From the NCBI RefSeq assembly GCF_014332515.1, contig NZ_VFSD01000007.1:124001-188000 (forward strand): 64,000 nucleotides of DNA, read 5' to 3'. The first letter of the stretch is position 1. Each line of letters begins with the position of its first letter. Origin of the DNA: Pontibacter beigongshangensis. Its GTDB lineage: Bacteria > Bacteroidota > Bacteroidia > Cytophagales > Hymenobacteraceae. The notes below the pieces were generated by a model that was given only the letters and a program-made list of their open reading frames with translations, ran no database searches and was not told the DNA's origin. This document shows positions 50,566 through 58,053 of the stretch, piece after piece. A program made the position numbers and the translations under genes.

Positions 50566-52977
50566 ATGATTAAAACTTACTTTGATTATGTCAAAGGAGC
50601 CAGTTTGCTGGCTTTCTTACTGGTCTTTCTAAACGTAAGTGCGAAGGCCCAGGTAACACACCGCGTCTCCAATGCAGAGGAGAACTCTCTGAAGACCTTT
50701 ATTGAGAACACAGCAGGCTGGGCACCTGGCGACATCATCGTGCTGGAGAGCGCCGGCGAGTACATCGTGCGTGGCGGCATCGAGATCAAGCAGAACGTGA
50801 CCATCATGGGCGACGAGGCTTTGGCCCAGAACCCACGGGTGACCCTGTACGGCGGTGCCTTCATGCCAAGAGCCAACAACCTTGACATCACCCTGAAAGG
50901 CTTCGATGTGAACGGCCTGACCATGAACGCCGAGAACAAACCACAGCGGGCTGCCGTGCTTCAGTTCAGCGGAAGAAACGCCGGCGGTGAGTTCAGCGGC
51001 GGCAACTTCACGATCGAGGACATGTATGCCACCGGCCTGAGCACCGGGGTGGAGCTTTTCTACGACAGCGGCCTGCGCTACGAGTCGCTGAAGATCAACA
51101 ACGTGTTCTGGAACGACATCAGCGGCTGGGTGGTAGACCCGAGGCTGAACGCCACCGACCGCATCGAGATCACCAACTCGACCTTCTCCAACTTCGGCGG
51201 TTTCTTCAAGAACCCCTACAACGTGGATGCCGGCAAGGGCCGCACTGAGCAGTACCCGATGGTGATCGTGATCGACCACAACACCTTCTACAACGGTCTT
51301 TCTGCAGTGGGCGGCGCGGATGCGCTGATCCAGATCAACGATCCGAAGGAGAACCAGATCACCTTCACGTTCACCAACAACATCGTGAGCACGCTGACCA
51401 ACAGCGAGACCACACGGCCGTTCCGCATCAACGCGGCTGCCGGCACGTTCACCTTCAGCAACAACCTGTTCCACAACTTCAACTCCGCCAGAGACGCTGG
51501 AGCGCATAACATAGAAGCTGTTGCAACAGCACAGGAAAATGTGACGCTTACGAACCCTGTGACCGGTGAACCGGGCTTCCTTAACCCAGCTGCCGGAAAC
51601 TTTAGTCTTGCTTCCAATTCTCCACTTCTGACAGCAGGAACTGAAAACAGCGCACTTGGTGACCCGTCATGGTCTGACGAAGATGCTGTATATACCATTC
51701 ACCGCATCTCTAACACGGAGGAGAACTCTCTGAAGACCTTTATCGAGAACACAGCAGGCTGGTCGCCCGGCGACATCATCGTGCTGGAGAGCGCCGGCGA
51801 GTACATCGTGCGCGGCGGCATCGAGATCAAGCAGAACGTGACCATCATGGGCGACGAGGCTTTGGCCCAGAACCCACGGGTGACCCTGTACGGCGGTGCC
51901 TTCATGCCAAGAGCCAACAACCTTGACATCACCCTGAAAGGCTTCGATGTGAACGGCCTGACCATGAACGCCGAGAACAAACCACAGCGGGCTGCCGTGC
52001 TTCAGTTCAGCGGAAGAAACGCCGGCGGTGAGTTCAGTGGCGGCAACTTCACGATCGAGGACATGTATGCCACCGGCCTGAGCACCGGGGTGGAGCTTTT
52101 CTACGACAGCGGCCTGCGCTACGAGTCGCTGAAGATCAACAACGTGTTCTGGAACGACATCAGCGGCTGGGTGGTAGACCCGAGGCTGAACGCCACCGAC
52201 CGCATCGAGATCACCAACTCGACCTTCTCCAACTTCGGCGGTTTCTTCAAGAACCCCTACAACGTGGATGCCGGCAAGGGCCGCACTGAGCAGTACCCGA
52301 TGGTGATCGTGATCGACCACAACACCTTCTACAACGGTCTTTCTGCAGTGGGCGGCGCGGATGCGCTGATCCAGATCAACGATCCGAAGGAGAACCAGAT
52401 CACCTTCACGTTCACCAACAACATCGTGAGCACGCTGACCAACAGCGAGACCACACGGCCGTTCCGCATCAACGCGGCTGCCGGCACGTTCACCTTCAGC
52501 AACAACCTGTTCCACAACTTCAACTCCGCCAGAGACGCTGGAGCGCATAACATAGAAGCAGTTGCGACAGCACAGGCAAACGTAACCCTGACCAATCCTG
52601 TTGAGGGCGAGCCTGGCTTCTTAACGCCAGGAGAAGGTGATTTTACACTGCCCGAAGGTACAGCGCTGTTAACTGCAGGAACAAACGGTGGTTTAATTGG
52701 TGCTCCACGTTGGGCACCTGAAAACACAACCAGCGCAGATCCTGAGCTGGCCGCTGCCAAAATTGAGGTTTATCCTAACCCGGTAAGAGATGTGCTGCAC
52801 ATCAACTCACCTTCTGTAGTAGAAGTAACCATCTACAACATTGCAGGAAGTGTGGTAATGACTGGCAAAATAGATCGTGTTGGCTCTATTAATATTGCTA
52901 ACCTGAAATCAGGTCTGTACATTGCCCGCATCAACTCCGGCAGCAAAGTGCAGTCTGTGAAATTAATTAAAGAGTAA
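50566..52977 (+). CDS. Secreted double beta-helix protein with nearly identical internal duplication and T9SS tail
   Basis: 803 aa, signal peptide ending AKAQ. The order is beta-helix A (about 30-372), beta-helix B (about 374-720) and a T9SS tail from YPNPVRD (about 737), all as in the gene at 47920. Unlike that gene, repeats A and B are almost the same at DNA level: 840 bp at 50680-51519 match 51721-52560 with about six differences by eye. The repeated part uses GC-rich preferred codons (ATC, AAC, GGC, CTG) more strictly than the rest of the gene. The tail is about 90 percent identical at DNA level to that of the previous gene. Probably a cell-surface pectin-binding protein. No catalytic residues were recognised. 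Confidence 0.78.
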   Translation: MIKTYFDYVKGASLLAFLLVFLNVSAKAQVTHRVSNAEENSLKTFIENTAGWAPGDIIVLESAGEYIVRGGIEIKQNVTIMGDEALAQNPRVTLYGGAFMPRANNLDITLKGFDVNGLTMNAENKPQRAAVLQFSGRNAGGEFSGGNFTIEDMYATGLSTGVELFYDSGLRYESLKINNVFWNDISGWVVDPRLNATDRIEITNSTFSNFGGFFKNPYNVDAGKGRTEQYPMVIVIDHNTFYNGLSAVGGADALIQINDPKENQITFTFTNNIVSTLTNSETTRPFRINAAAGTFTFSNNLFHNFNSARDAGAHNIEAVATAQENVTLTNPVTGEPGFLNPAAGNFSLASNSPLLTAGTENSALGDPSWSDEDAVYTIHRISNTEENSLKTFIENTAGWSPGDIIVLESAGEYIVRGGIEIKQNVTIMGDEALAQNPRVTLYGGAFMPRANNLDITLKGFDVNGLTMNAENKPQRAAVLQFSGRNAGGEFSGGNFTIEDMYATGLSTGVELFYDSGLRYESLKINNVFWNDISGWVVDPRLNATDRIEITNSTFSNFGGFFKNPYNVDAGKGRTEQYPMVIVIDHNTFYNGLSAVGGADALIQINDPKENQITFTFTNNIVSTLTNSETTRPFRINAAAGTFTFSNNLFHNFNSARDAGAHNIEAVATAQANVTLTNPVEGEPGFLTPGEGDFTLPEGTALLTAGTNGGLIGAPRWAPENTTSADPELAAAKIEVYPNPVRDVLHINSPSVVEVTIYNIAGSVVMTGKIDRVGSINIANLKSGLYIARINSGSKVQSVKLIKE
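50680..51519 (+). repeat. Internal direct repeat, unit A (840 bp)
   Basis: Nearly identical to unit B at an offset of 1041 bp (347 codons). Differences seen by eye cluster at the start (positions around 50702 and 50723-50729), plus isolated ones near 50771 and 50998. Confidence 0.92.
51721..52560 (+). repeat. Internal direct repeat, unit B (840 bp)
   Basis: Second unit of the in-frame duplication. The DNA between the units (51520-51720) encodes the end of helix A and is not repeated at this identity after unit B. Confidence 0.92.
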
Positions 52978-52995
52978 TAGCATAGTTTAGAAAGG

Positions 52996-53046
52996 CAAAA
53001 CTCCGTATTTTCGGCTTAGCAGCTGATTATACGGAGTTTTGTTTTA
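52996..53046 (+). terminator. Terminator after the second double beta-helix gene
   Basis: CAAAACTCCGTA and TACGGAGTTTTG, then TTTTA. The T-rich tail sits only 15 bp before the next ATG, so read-through is needed for co-transcription. Confidence 0.85.
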
Positions 53047-53060
53047 TAATAATTACATAT

Positions 53061-54746
53061 ATGAAAAAGTTATACACAGGTTTTTTGCTGGTGCTGGTAT
53101 TTCTGGTAAGCCCTGACATATTTGGTCAGGAGCGCCAGCTGGCTTTTCCGGGGGCTGAGGGCTATGGACGCTTCGCCTCAGGAGGGCGGGGTGGCCGGAT
53201 CGTGGAAGTTACTAACCTGCAGGACCGCGACAGAGCCTACCGTACGGTACCAGGCAGCTTTCGGGCAGCACTCTCCACGCCAGGAGAAGATCCTATTACC
53301 ATTGTATTCCGGGTTTCTGGGGTTATTCCGTTGAGCGTGGAATTAAAATCGTCGCGGTCTAACATGACCATTGCCGGCGAAACAGCTCCCGGAGACGGAA
53401 TTACGATTAAAGGAGCCTCTGTTAAATTGTCGGGCAGCAATTTAATTATCAGGTACATGCGCTTTAGGCCAGGCGGCGATTTAGGCATGCAGACAACACC
53501 GCTTAATATCGAAAACGCCCGGAACATAATTGTGGACCACAGCTCCTTTAGCTGGGCAGTGGAAGAAACCATGGGCATGTACGACAACAAGTACACCACC
53601 GTGCAATGGTGCATCCTGAGCGAAGGGTTGTATGATGCCGGGCATGGCAAGGGCGTTCGCGGGTACGGTTCCCAGTGGGGAGGGCAATATGCCTCCTACC
53701 ACCACAACCTGATTGCCCACCAGAGAAGCCGTTCGCCCCGCATAAACGGTAGTCGCTCAAACGATACCGTAGCTTTGGTGGATTTCCGGAACAACGTGAT
53801 CTTTAACTGGGGTAGCCGCGGCGCCGTGTATGGCGGAGAGAGCGAAATATTTGTGGCAGATCCTGAAAACCCTGAAAAAAATATTGCCGGCAACTTTACC
53901 AACATGGTGAACAACTACTACAAACCGGGGCCTGCCACTCCCAGCAACCCTATTTTTGCAGCCCCTTCCTACGAATCGTTGCCTGATGCGGCAAAAGGGT
54001 ATGGCAAGTGGTACTTCTCCGGCAATTATATGGAAGGCATCACCGGCGGCATGAACGATAACAACTGGCTAGGGCTGGATGTTAGCCGCGTAGGGTCAGT
54101 AGACAATATAAAGTCTGAGGAGGAGTTTGCCTTTGATGGTGTCACTACACATTCTGCACAGGAAGCTTTTGAGTTGGTGCTGGAAGAAGCAGGCGCTAAA
54201 CTGCCCAAGCGCGATGCCGTGGATGCCCGGATAGTGGCTGAAGTAAAAGGGGAGGTGCCCGTAAAAGGGACGGGTATTGTCAATAACCCATCCGAAGTAG
54301 GCGGCTGGCCGGTGTTTGCTGAGCTAAGCGGCCCGACCGATACCGACAAAGACGGTATTCCGGATGCCTGGGAGATTGAGAACGGCCTGAATCCGGAAGA
54401 CGTGGAAGACGGAAAGCTGATAGCTGAAAACGGTTTCTCCAACCTGGAAAATTACCTGCACACCATCCTGCCCGGCACAGTTACAAGCAGCCGCGATGCA
54501 GTTGCTGTTCAGCAGTATGAGGTGTATCCTAACCCGGCCTCCGACAAGTTGTTCTTCAGGAGCAGCGAGCGTATTGCCAAGGTGGAGCTTTTTGACCTGA
54601 CCGGAAAACTCATACTGTCTAAACAGGATGTAGGTGCCGCTCAGGATAGCTACCTGGCTATCGGAAGCCTGAAAGCAGGTTTTTATATCATGAAAGCCGT
54701 GTTCCAGAATGGCAGCACAGCCGAACGAAAAATTATCAAGCAATGA
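53061..54746 (+). CDS. Secreted PL1 pectate lyase with T9SS tail
   Basis: 561 aa, signal peptide ending IFGQ. The catalytic domain (about 25-400) is the same subtype as in the fusion at 44 kb (FPGAEGYGRFASGGRGG, TIAGETAPGDG, SFSWAVEETMGMYDN, RINGSRSNDTVALVDFRN). The calcium-binding-like segment DTDKDGIPDAWE follows, then the T9SS tail from YPNPASD (about 487). It is a stand-alone version of the fusion enzyme without beta-helix and Big2 modules. Its stop overlaps the start of the methylesterase gene by 4 bp (ATGA), indicating translational coupling. Confidence 0.9.
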   Translation: MKKLYTGFLLVLVFLVSPDIFGQERQLAFPGAEGYGRFASGGRGGRIVEVTNLQDRDRAYRTVPGSFRAALSTPGEDPITIVFRVSGVIPLSVELKSSRSNMTIAGETAPGDGITIKGASVKLSGSNLIIRYMRFRPGGDLGMQTTPLNIENARNIIVDHSSFSWAVEETMGMYDNKYTTVQWCILSEGLYDAGHGKGVRGYGSQWGGQYASYHHNLIAHQRSRSPRINGSRSNDTVALVDFRNNVIFNWGSRGAVYGGESEIFVADPENPEKNIAGNFTNMVNNYYKPGPATPSNPIFAAPSYESLPDAAKGYGKWYFSGNYMEGITGGMNDNNWLGLDVSRVGSVDNIKSEEEFAFDGVTTHSAQEAFELVLEEAGAKLPKRDAVDARIVAEVKGEVPVKGTGIVNNPSEVGGWPVFAELSGPTDTDKDGIPDAWEIENGLNPEDVEDGKLIAENGFSNLENYLHTILPGTVTSSRDAVAVQQYEVYPNPASDKLFFRSSERIAKVELFDLTGKLILSKQDVGAAQDSYLAIGSLKAGFYIMKAVFQNGSTAERKIIKQ

Positions 54747-56248
54747 TTAGAAGATTCTTAACTAAGATACACACACTAGCCCTCGGGTTAGTGTGTGTAT
54801 TGTTTCTGGCTCCGGCTGCACAGGCCCAGGTGTATAACTTTGTGGTGGCCAAAGATGGCTCCGGCACGCATACTACCATACATGCTGCCATTGAGGCCGT
54901 GCGCACCAACAAGCCTACCCGTACGCTGATCTTTATCAAAAACGGAGTATATGAAGAAAAATTAAATGCGCGTTTCATAAACCTCAGCCTGATCGGCGAG
55001 AGCCGAGAGGGCGTTATCATCAGCTGGAACGACTACAGCGGCAAGCCTGGCCCCGGCGGCACCAACTATACTACTGCAACCTCCTATACTTTGTGGGCAT
55101 CGGCCGATGACCTGTACATGGAGAACATCACCGTTAGGAACACGGCGGGAAATGTGGGGCAGGCAGTTGCCATTCGTACCACCGGCGACCGGCAGGTATT
55201 TAAAAACTGCACTTTCCTGGGTTTTCAGGATACCTACTATGCCCATTCCAAACGCCAGTATAACCTGGATTGCTACGTGGAAGGAGCCACCGATTTCATC
55301 TTCGGCGATGCCACTACGGTATTTGAGAATTCCACGATCAACTGCGTGGAAGGCGGGCAATACATCACGGCCCACAACGACACCAAGCTCATTTCTAAAA
55401 CAACCGACAACAAGGATTTTTATCATGGGCTGCTCTTTCTGAACTGTACCATTACCGCTAACACAGGTGTGCCGGACAACAGGTATTACCTCGGCCGCCC
55501 CTGGGGATCGCCCGGTTCTACCGCTTTTATCAACACTCGCATGGGCAACCATATCCGGGCGGAGGGTTGGTCTACGTGGAGTGGCAATAACCACCTGTCG
55601 GGCACATTTGCTGAGTACCAGAGCAAAGACCTGGCCGGCGAGCCGCTTGATGTAAGTCAGCGTGTGGATTGGAGTACGCAGCTTACGGCCGAAGAAGTGG
55701 AAGCTTATTATAACCTCGATTATTTCCTAAAGAAGGATAATGTGATCTGGGATCCGCGCGCTGCTACCGAAAGCCTTCCTGCGCCAGCCGAACTTACCAA
55801 CAATTTGTATGAACTGACCTGGCAGGCAGTAGAAGGCGCAAAGGGCTACGTGATCAGCAGAAACAATACGGCCATCAGTTTTTCTGAGGCAACCACTTTT
55901 ACCGATACAGGCGTAGATCCTGCCATTGCCAACACGTACCACATACAGGCGGTAGCTGAAAACGGCAACCTGAGCAATACCTCTAATACCGTAACCGTAC
56001 AGTCCACTGTTACTTCTGTTAAGGGCGATGTAGCGCAGGCCTTTCAGGTAAAGATAGAAGATGCCAGGCTTACCGTTTCCGAGAAGGTAGATATGGAGGT
56101 GTACACGTTTTCTGGCAAGCTCCTAAAAAAAGCAAAAAATACCACGCAGTTAAACCTGAACAGTTTAGAAGGTGGCGCCTTGCTGATAAAACTGACAAAC
56201 CGGAAAGGAGAGACAGTGGTAAAAAAGTTTTACCTGGGAGGGAGGTAG
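54743..56248 (+). CDS. CE8 pectin methylesterase with FN3 domain and T9SS tail
   Basis: Removes methyl esters from homogalacturonan, creating substrate for the pectate lyases. 501 aa, signal peptide ending QAQ (residue 29). CE8 beta-helix residues: Gln140 in VGQAVA, Asp163 in GFQDTYY, Asp184 in GATDFIFG and Arg252 in LGRPWG, matching the family's active site. A fibronectin type III-like domain (about 345-420) and a T9SS-type tail (VYTFSGKLLKKAK to KKFYLGGR) follow. The ATG overlaps the lyase stop (ATGA). A 34-nt hairpin lies within the signal-peptide codons. The coupling of de-esterification and cleavage on one message is a sound functional reading. Confidence 0.92.
   Translation: MIRRFLTKIHTLALGLVCVLFLAPAAQAQVYNFVVAKDGSGTHTTIHAAIEAVRTNKPTRTLIFIKNGVYEEKLNARFINLSLIGESREGVIISWNDYSGKPGPGGTNYTTATSYTLWASADDLYMENITVRNTAGNVGQAVAIRTTGDRQVFKNCTFLGFQDTYYAHSKRQYNLDCYVEGATDFIFGDATTVFENSTINCVEGGQYITAHNDTKLISKTTDNKDFYHGLLFLNCTITANTGVPDNRYYLGRPWGSPGSTAFINTRMGNHIRAEGWSTWSGNNHLSGTFAEYQSKDLAGEPLDVSQRVDWSTQLTAEEVEAYYNLDYFLKKDNVIWDPRAATESLPAPAELTNNLYELTWQAVEGAKGYVISRNNTAISFSEATTFTDTGVDPAIANTYHIQAVAENGNLSNTSNTVTVQSTVTSVKGDVAQAFQVKIEDARLTVSEKVDMEVYTFSGKLLKKAKNTTQLNLNSLEGGALLIKLTNRKGETVVKKFYLGGR
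54767..54800 (+). promoter_or_regulatory. 16-bp hairpin inside the methylesterase signal-peptide codons
   Basis: Arm ATACACACACTAGCCC pairs with GGGTTAGTGTGTGTAT (one G-U pair), loop TC, starting 24 nt after the ATG. Far stronger than coding needs explain. Confidence 0.6.
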
Positions 56249-56291
56249 CCTTACCCCGTAAACGATAGCCGGGGCTGAAGCACCGGGAGGC

Positions 56292-56324
56292 AATTATTTA
56301 AATGAAACAGGCCCTCCGGAGCTA
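56292..56324 (-). repeat. 31-bp intergenic repeat, copy 18
   Basis: Minus strand reads GCTCCGGAGGGCC, then TGTTTCATTTAAATAATT, with GCAGCAGAAG upstream on that strand. Confidence 0.83.
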
Positions 56325-56387
56325 GATTCTTCTGCTGCACCTGCGCTACCTGACCTTATTTTTCTGCCCGATGTGGTAAAGTAAAAT

Positions 56388-56432
56388 AAAACCCGCTCTC
56401 CTGTCTATGTATAATAGCAAGGGAGCGGGTTT
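56388..56432 (-). terminator. Terminator of the IclR-family gene
   Basis: AAACCCGCTC and GAGCGGGTTT around a 25-nt loop. On the minus strand the hairpin runs into TTTTATTTTAC, so it best serves the regulator; on the plus strand it may end the methylesterase message. Confidence 0.7.
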
Positions 56433-56452
56433 CTGCTTATAAAGAGTTTGGT

Positions 56453-56484
56453 AATTATTCCAATGAAAATGGCCCTCCGGAGGC
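56453..56484 (-). repeat. 31-bp intergenic repeat, copy 19
   Basis: Minus strand reads GCCTCCGGAGGGCC, then ATTTTCATTGGAATAATT. Downstream of the IclR gene and in its sense. Confidence 0.86.
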
Positions 56485-56647
56485 TTTTGGGGACATAAGA
56501 CGCAGGACACAGGATCAAGACTTTCGCAGCAAGATGGTCGTATCACGTAGCACGACATAGGTCTATTAATCCATTATGTCTCTCTCCTAAGCTCCCAATC
56601 TCCAAATCAACCATTTAACAACCAGCAATCAACAACCAGCAATCAAA

Positions 56648-57415
56648 TTAAAGCCCGATGCGGTTGCTAATTCGGTGCGCATACTCAAGCACAACCTTGT
56701 TGGTTTCTTCCAGCGAAATGTCTTCGTTGTACTCTGTGGTCAGGATAGAGACGGCTAGTACGGCTACCACGCCCGTTCCTTTGTTGCCGATGGGGGCTAC
56801 AATATCGGTTACGCCCTTCGAGAGGTTACTGGCCTCGCCGTGCTGCCCGGTTTCGCGGATCTGGTCGAGCAGCTGGAGGAACTTCTTCTGCTGTAATTTG
56901 GAGTAGCTCTGGAAAAGCTCGTTCTCCTTGAGCACCGTCTGTCGCTCCTCTTGTTCCATGTACGCCAGCAGCACCCTGCCGGAGGCGGTGAGCAGCAGCG
57001 GGAAGAGGCTCCCTTCCTCAATGGAGAGGGCAATAGGGCTGGGGCTCTTGGCCTGGTGTATCACCATCAGTTGGTTCTGGTAGAGCACGCTCAGGTGGCA
57101 CGACTGTTTGAGCAGGCCAGCCAACTGGTACATGGGGTACTGGGCGGCAGCACGAATCTCGTCTACGGGCGAGTGCCTGTGCGAGAGGTTGTAGAGCTTA
57201 AGCGATAATTTATACTTGCCCGATATCTCCTCCCGATTTATGTAGCCGCGCGCCTCCAGGGAGACAAGCATGCGGAAGATCTCGTTTGGGTTTCGGTTAA
57301 TGCCAATGGCAATCTCGGTCTGGGAGAGGGGAATGGCCTTCAGGGCCAGGTACTCTAGTATGTCGAGGCCCTTTTCCAGGGCGGGAGCCTGGTACTTGAC
57401 AGCTTTTTCTGTCAT
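56648..57415 (-). CDS. IclR-family transcriptional regulator
   Basis: 255 aa when started at the ATG 57413-57415 (MTEKAVKYQAPALEKGL), which places the HTH correctly; the frame extends 34 codons upstream but that segment is not typical. A winged helix-turn-helix (about 20-70: LSQTEIAIGINRNPNEIFRMLVSLEARGYI) is followed by the IclR effector domain (about 80-250: LTASGRVLLAYM, GVTDIVAPIGN). IclR members such as KdgR control pectin genes in other bacteria. Here it is divergent from SusC2/SusD2 and is the only regulator in the window. It may control itself through the inverted repeat at 57494. Confidence 0.9.
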   Translation of the reverse strand: MTEKAVKYQAPALEKGLDILEYLALKAIPLSQTEIAIGINRNPNEIFRMLVSLEARGYINREEISGKYKLSLKLYNLSHRHSPVDEIRAAAQYPMYQLAGLLKQSCHLSVLYQNQLMVIHQAKSPSPIALSIEEGSLFPLLLTASGRVLLAYMEQEERQTVLKENELFQSYSKLQQKKFLQLLDQIRETGQHGEASNLSKGVTDIVAPIGNKGTGVVAVLAVSILTTEYNEDISLEETNKVVLEYAHRISNRIGL

Positions 57416-57493
57416 CGTTGTTTGTTTAGGTTTGGTGTATGATCTATTAAGTTGTGCCTTCTGTAGTTGTGGCAGCTTATATTTTCTGCAAAC

Positions 57494-57514
57494 CAAGATA
57501 CTATAAATATCTTG
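57494..57514. promoter_or_regulatory. Inverted repeat, candidate IclR operator
   Basis: CAAGATA, 7 nt, TATCTTG, about 79 bp upstream of the IclR start codon. Geometry fits a dimeric repressor. Confidence 0.35.
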
Positions 57515-57674
57515 CACTTCTATTATTTAGGTCCATCTTCTGCTGCCTTTTGTGTATTTTAAATAGAAAAAATCTGTTAATGCCGTGCCTGTGGCTGCAA
57601 AATCAGCAGGTTTTCTTATTACTGAAAGGTGTGCCTGATCCATCTTTCGGCAGGCTCAAAAAAAACAGGTTATT

Positions 57675-57731
57675 TATATTTGAAATTTATATTCAAAATA
57701 TTTTCATATATAAAATAATTATTTATCTTTG
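57675..57731 (+). promoter_or_regulatory. Two TAnnTTTG promoter boxes upstream of SusC2
   Basis: TATATTTG at 57675-57682 and TATCTTTG at 57724-57731 in AT-rich DNA. The first overlaps an imperfect palindrome (TATTTGAA with TTCAAAATA). Confidence 0.4.
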
Positions 57732-57846
57732 AATTGAATTTGGAAGCTTGCTTTTAATGCACGCCCTTGGTTTTGTTGCTGCTGCTTCTACGTTCTTTTT
57801 TCAGTATATGAGCCAGGTGTTCATATATTTTTTTGACATACAAATA

Positions 57847-57858
57847 ACTAACATTAGT
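57847..57858. promoter_or_regulatory. Palindromic box ACnAACGTTnGT (one mismatch)
   Basis: ACTAACATTAGT, inside a perfect AACTAA, CA, TTAGTT inverted repeat, 116 bp after the second promoter box. Confidence 0.4.
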
Positions 57859-57965
57859 TTGAGGCTTGCTGAATCGTTCTTATAGTACTTGCTCAGTTGC
57901 CTGCCTCCTGATGAGCAGCACATGTTCAGCGCATTAGCTGAGCAGGCTGTTTTCCTTCTTGGTAG

Positions 57966-57996
57966 GGAGTGCCCTCCTGGCACTTTCTTGTTTTCT
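57966..57996 (+). promoter_or_regulatory. T-tailed hairpin in the SusC2 leader, attenuator candidate
   Basis: AGTGCC, CTCCT, GGCACT, with flanking G-U pairs, then TTCTTGTTTTCT, ending about 58 bp before the SusC2 ATG. Confidence 0.45.
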
Positions 57997-58053
57997 ATTC
58001 CACTAGCTGTTTTTATCAATGTTTTATGAATTACATTCTTAAACTATACACAC

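Larger units (their letters stand above)
56249..56647. other. Convergent intergenic region between methylesterase and IclR genes
   Basis: This 399-bp gap holds two minus-strand repeat copies and a hairpin terminator. The stretch 56575-56645 is a low-complexity CAAC/CAAT-rich repeat next to the regulator stop. Confidence 0.6.
57416..58053. other. Divergent regulatory region between IclR and SusC2
   Basis: This 638-bp region contains an inverted repeat near the IclR start, two TAnnTTTG boxes (57675, 57724), a palindromic box (57847) and a T-tailed hairpin (57966) in the SusC2 leader. The open frame across 57454-57732 is AT-rich and not credible. Confidence 0.6.

Noticed and set aside
57454..57732. 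92-codon open frame in the IclR-SusC2 divergent region
   Set aside because: AT-rich, overlaps the promoter boxes and the IclR upstream region.
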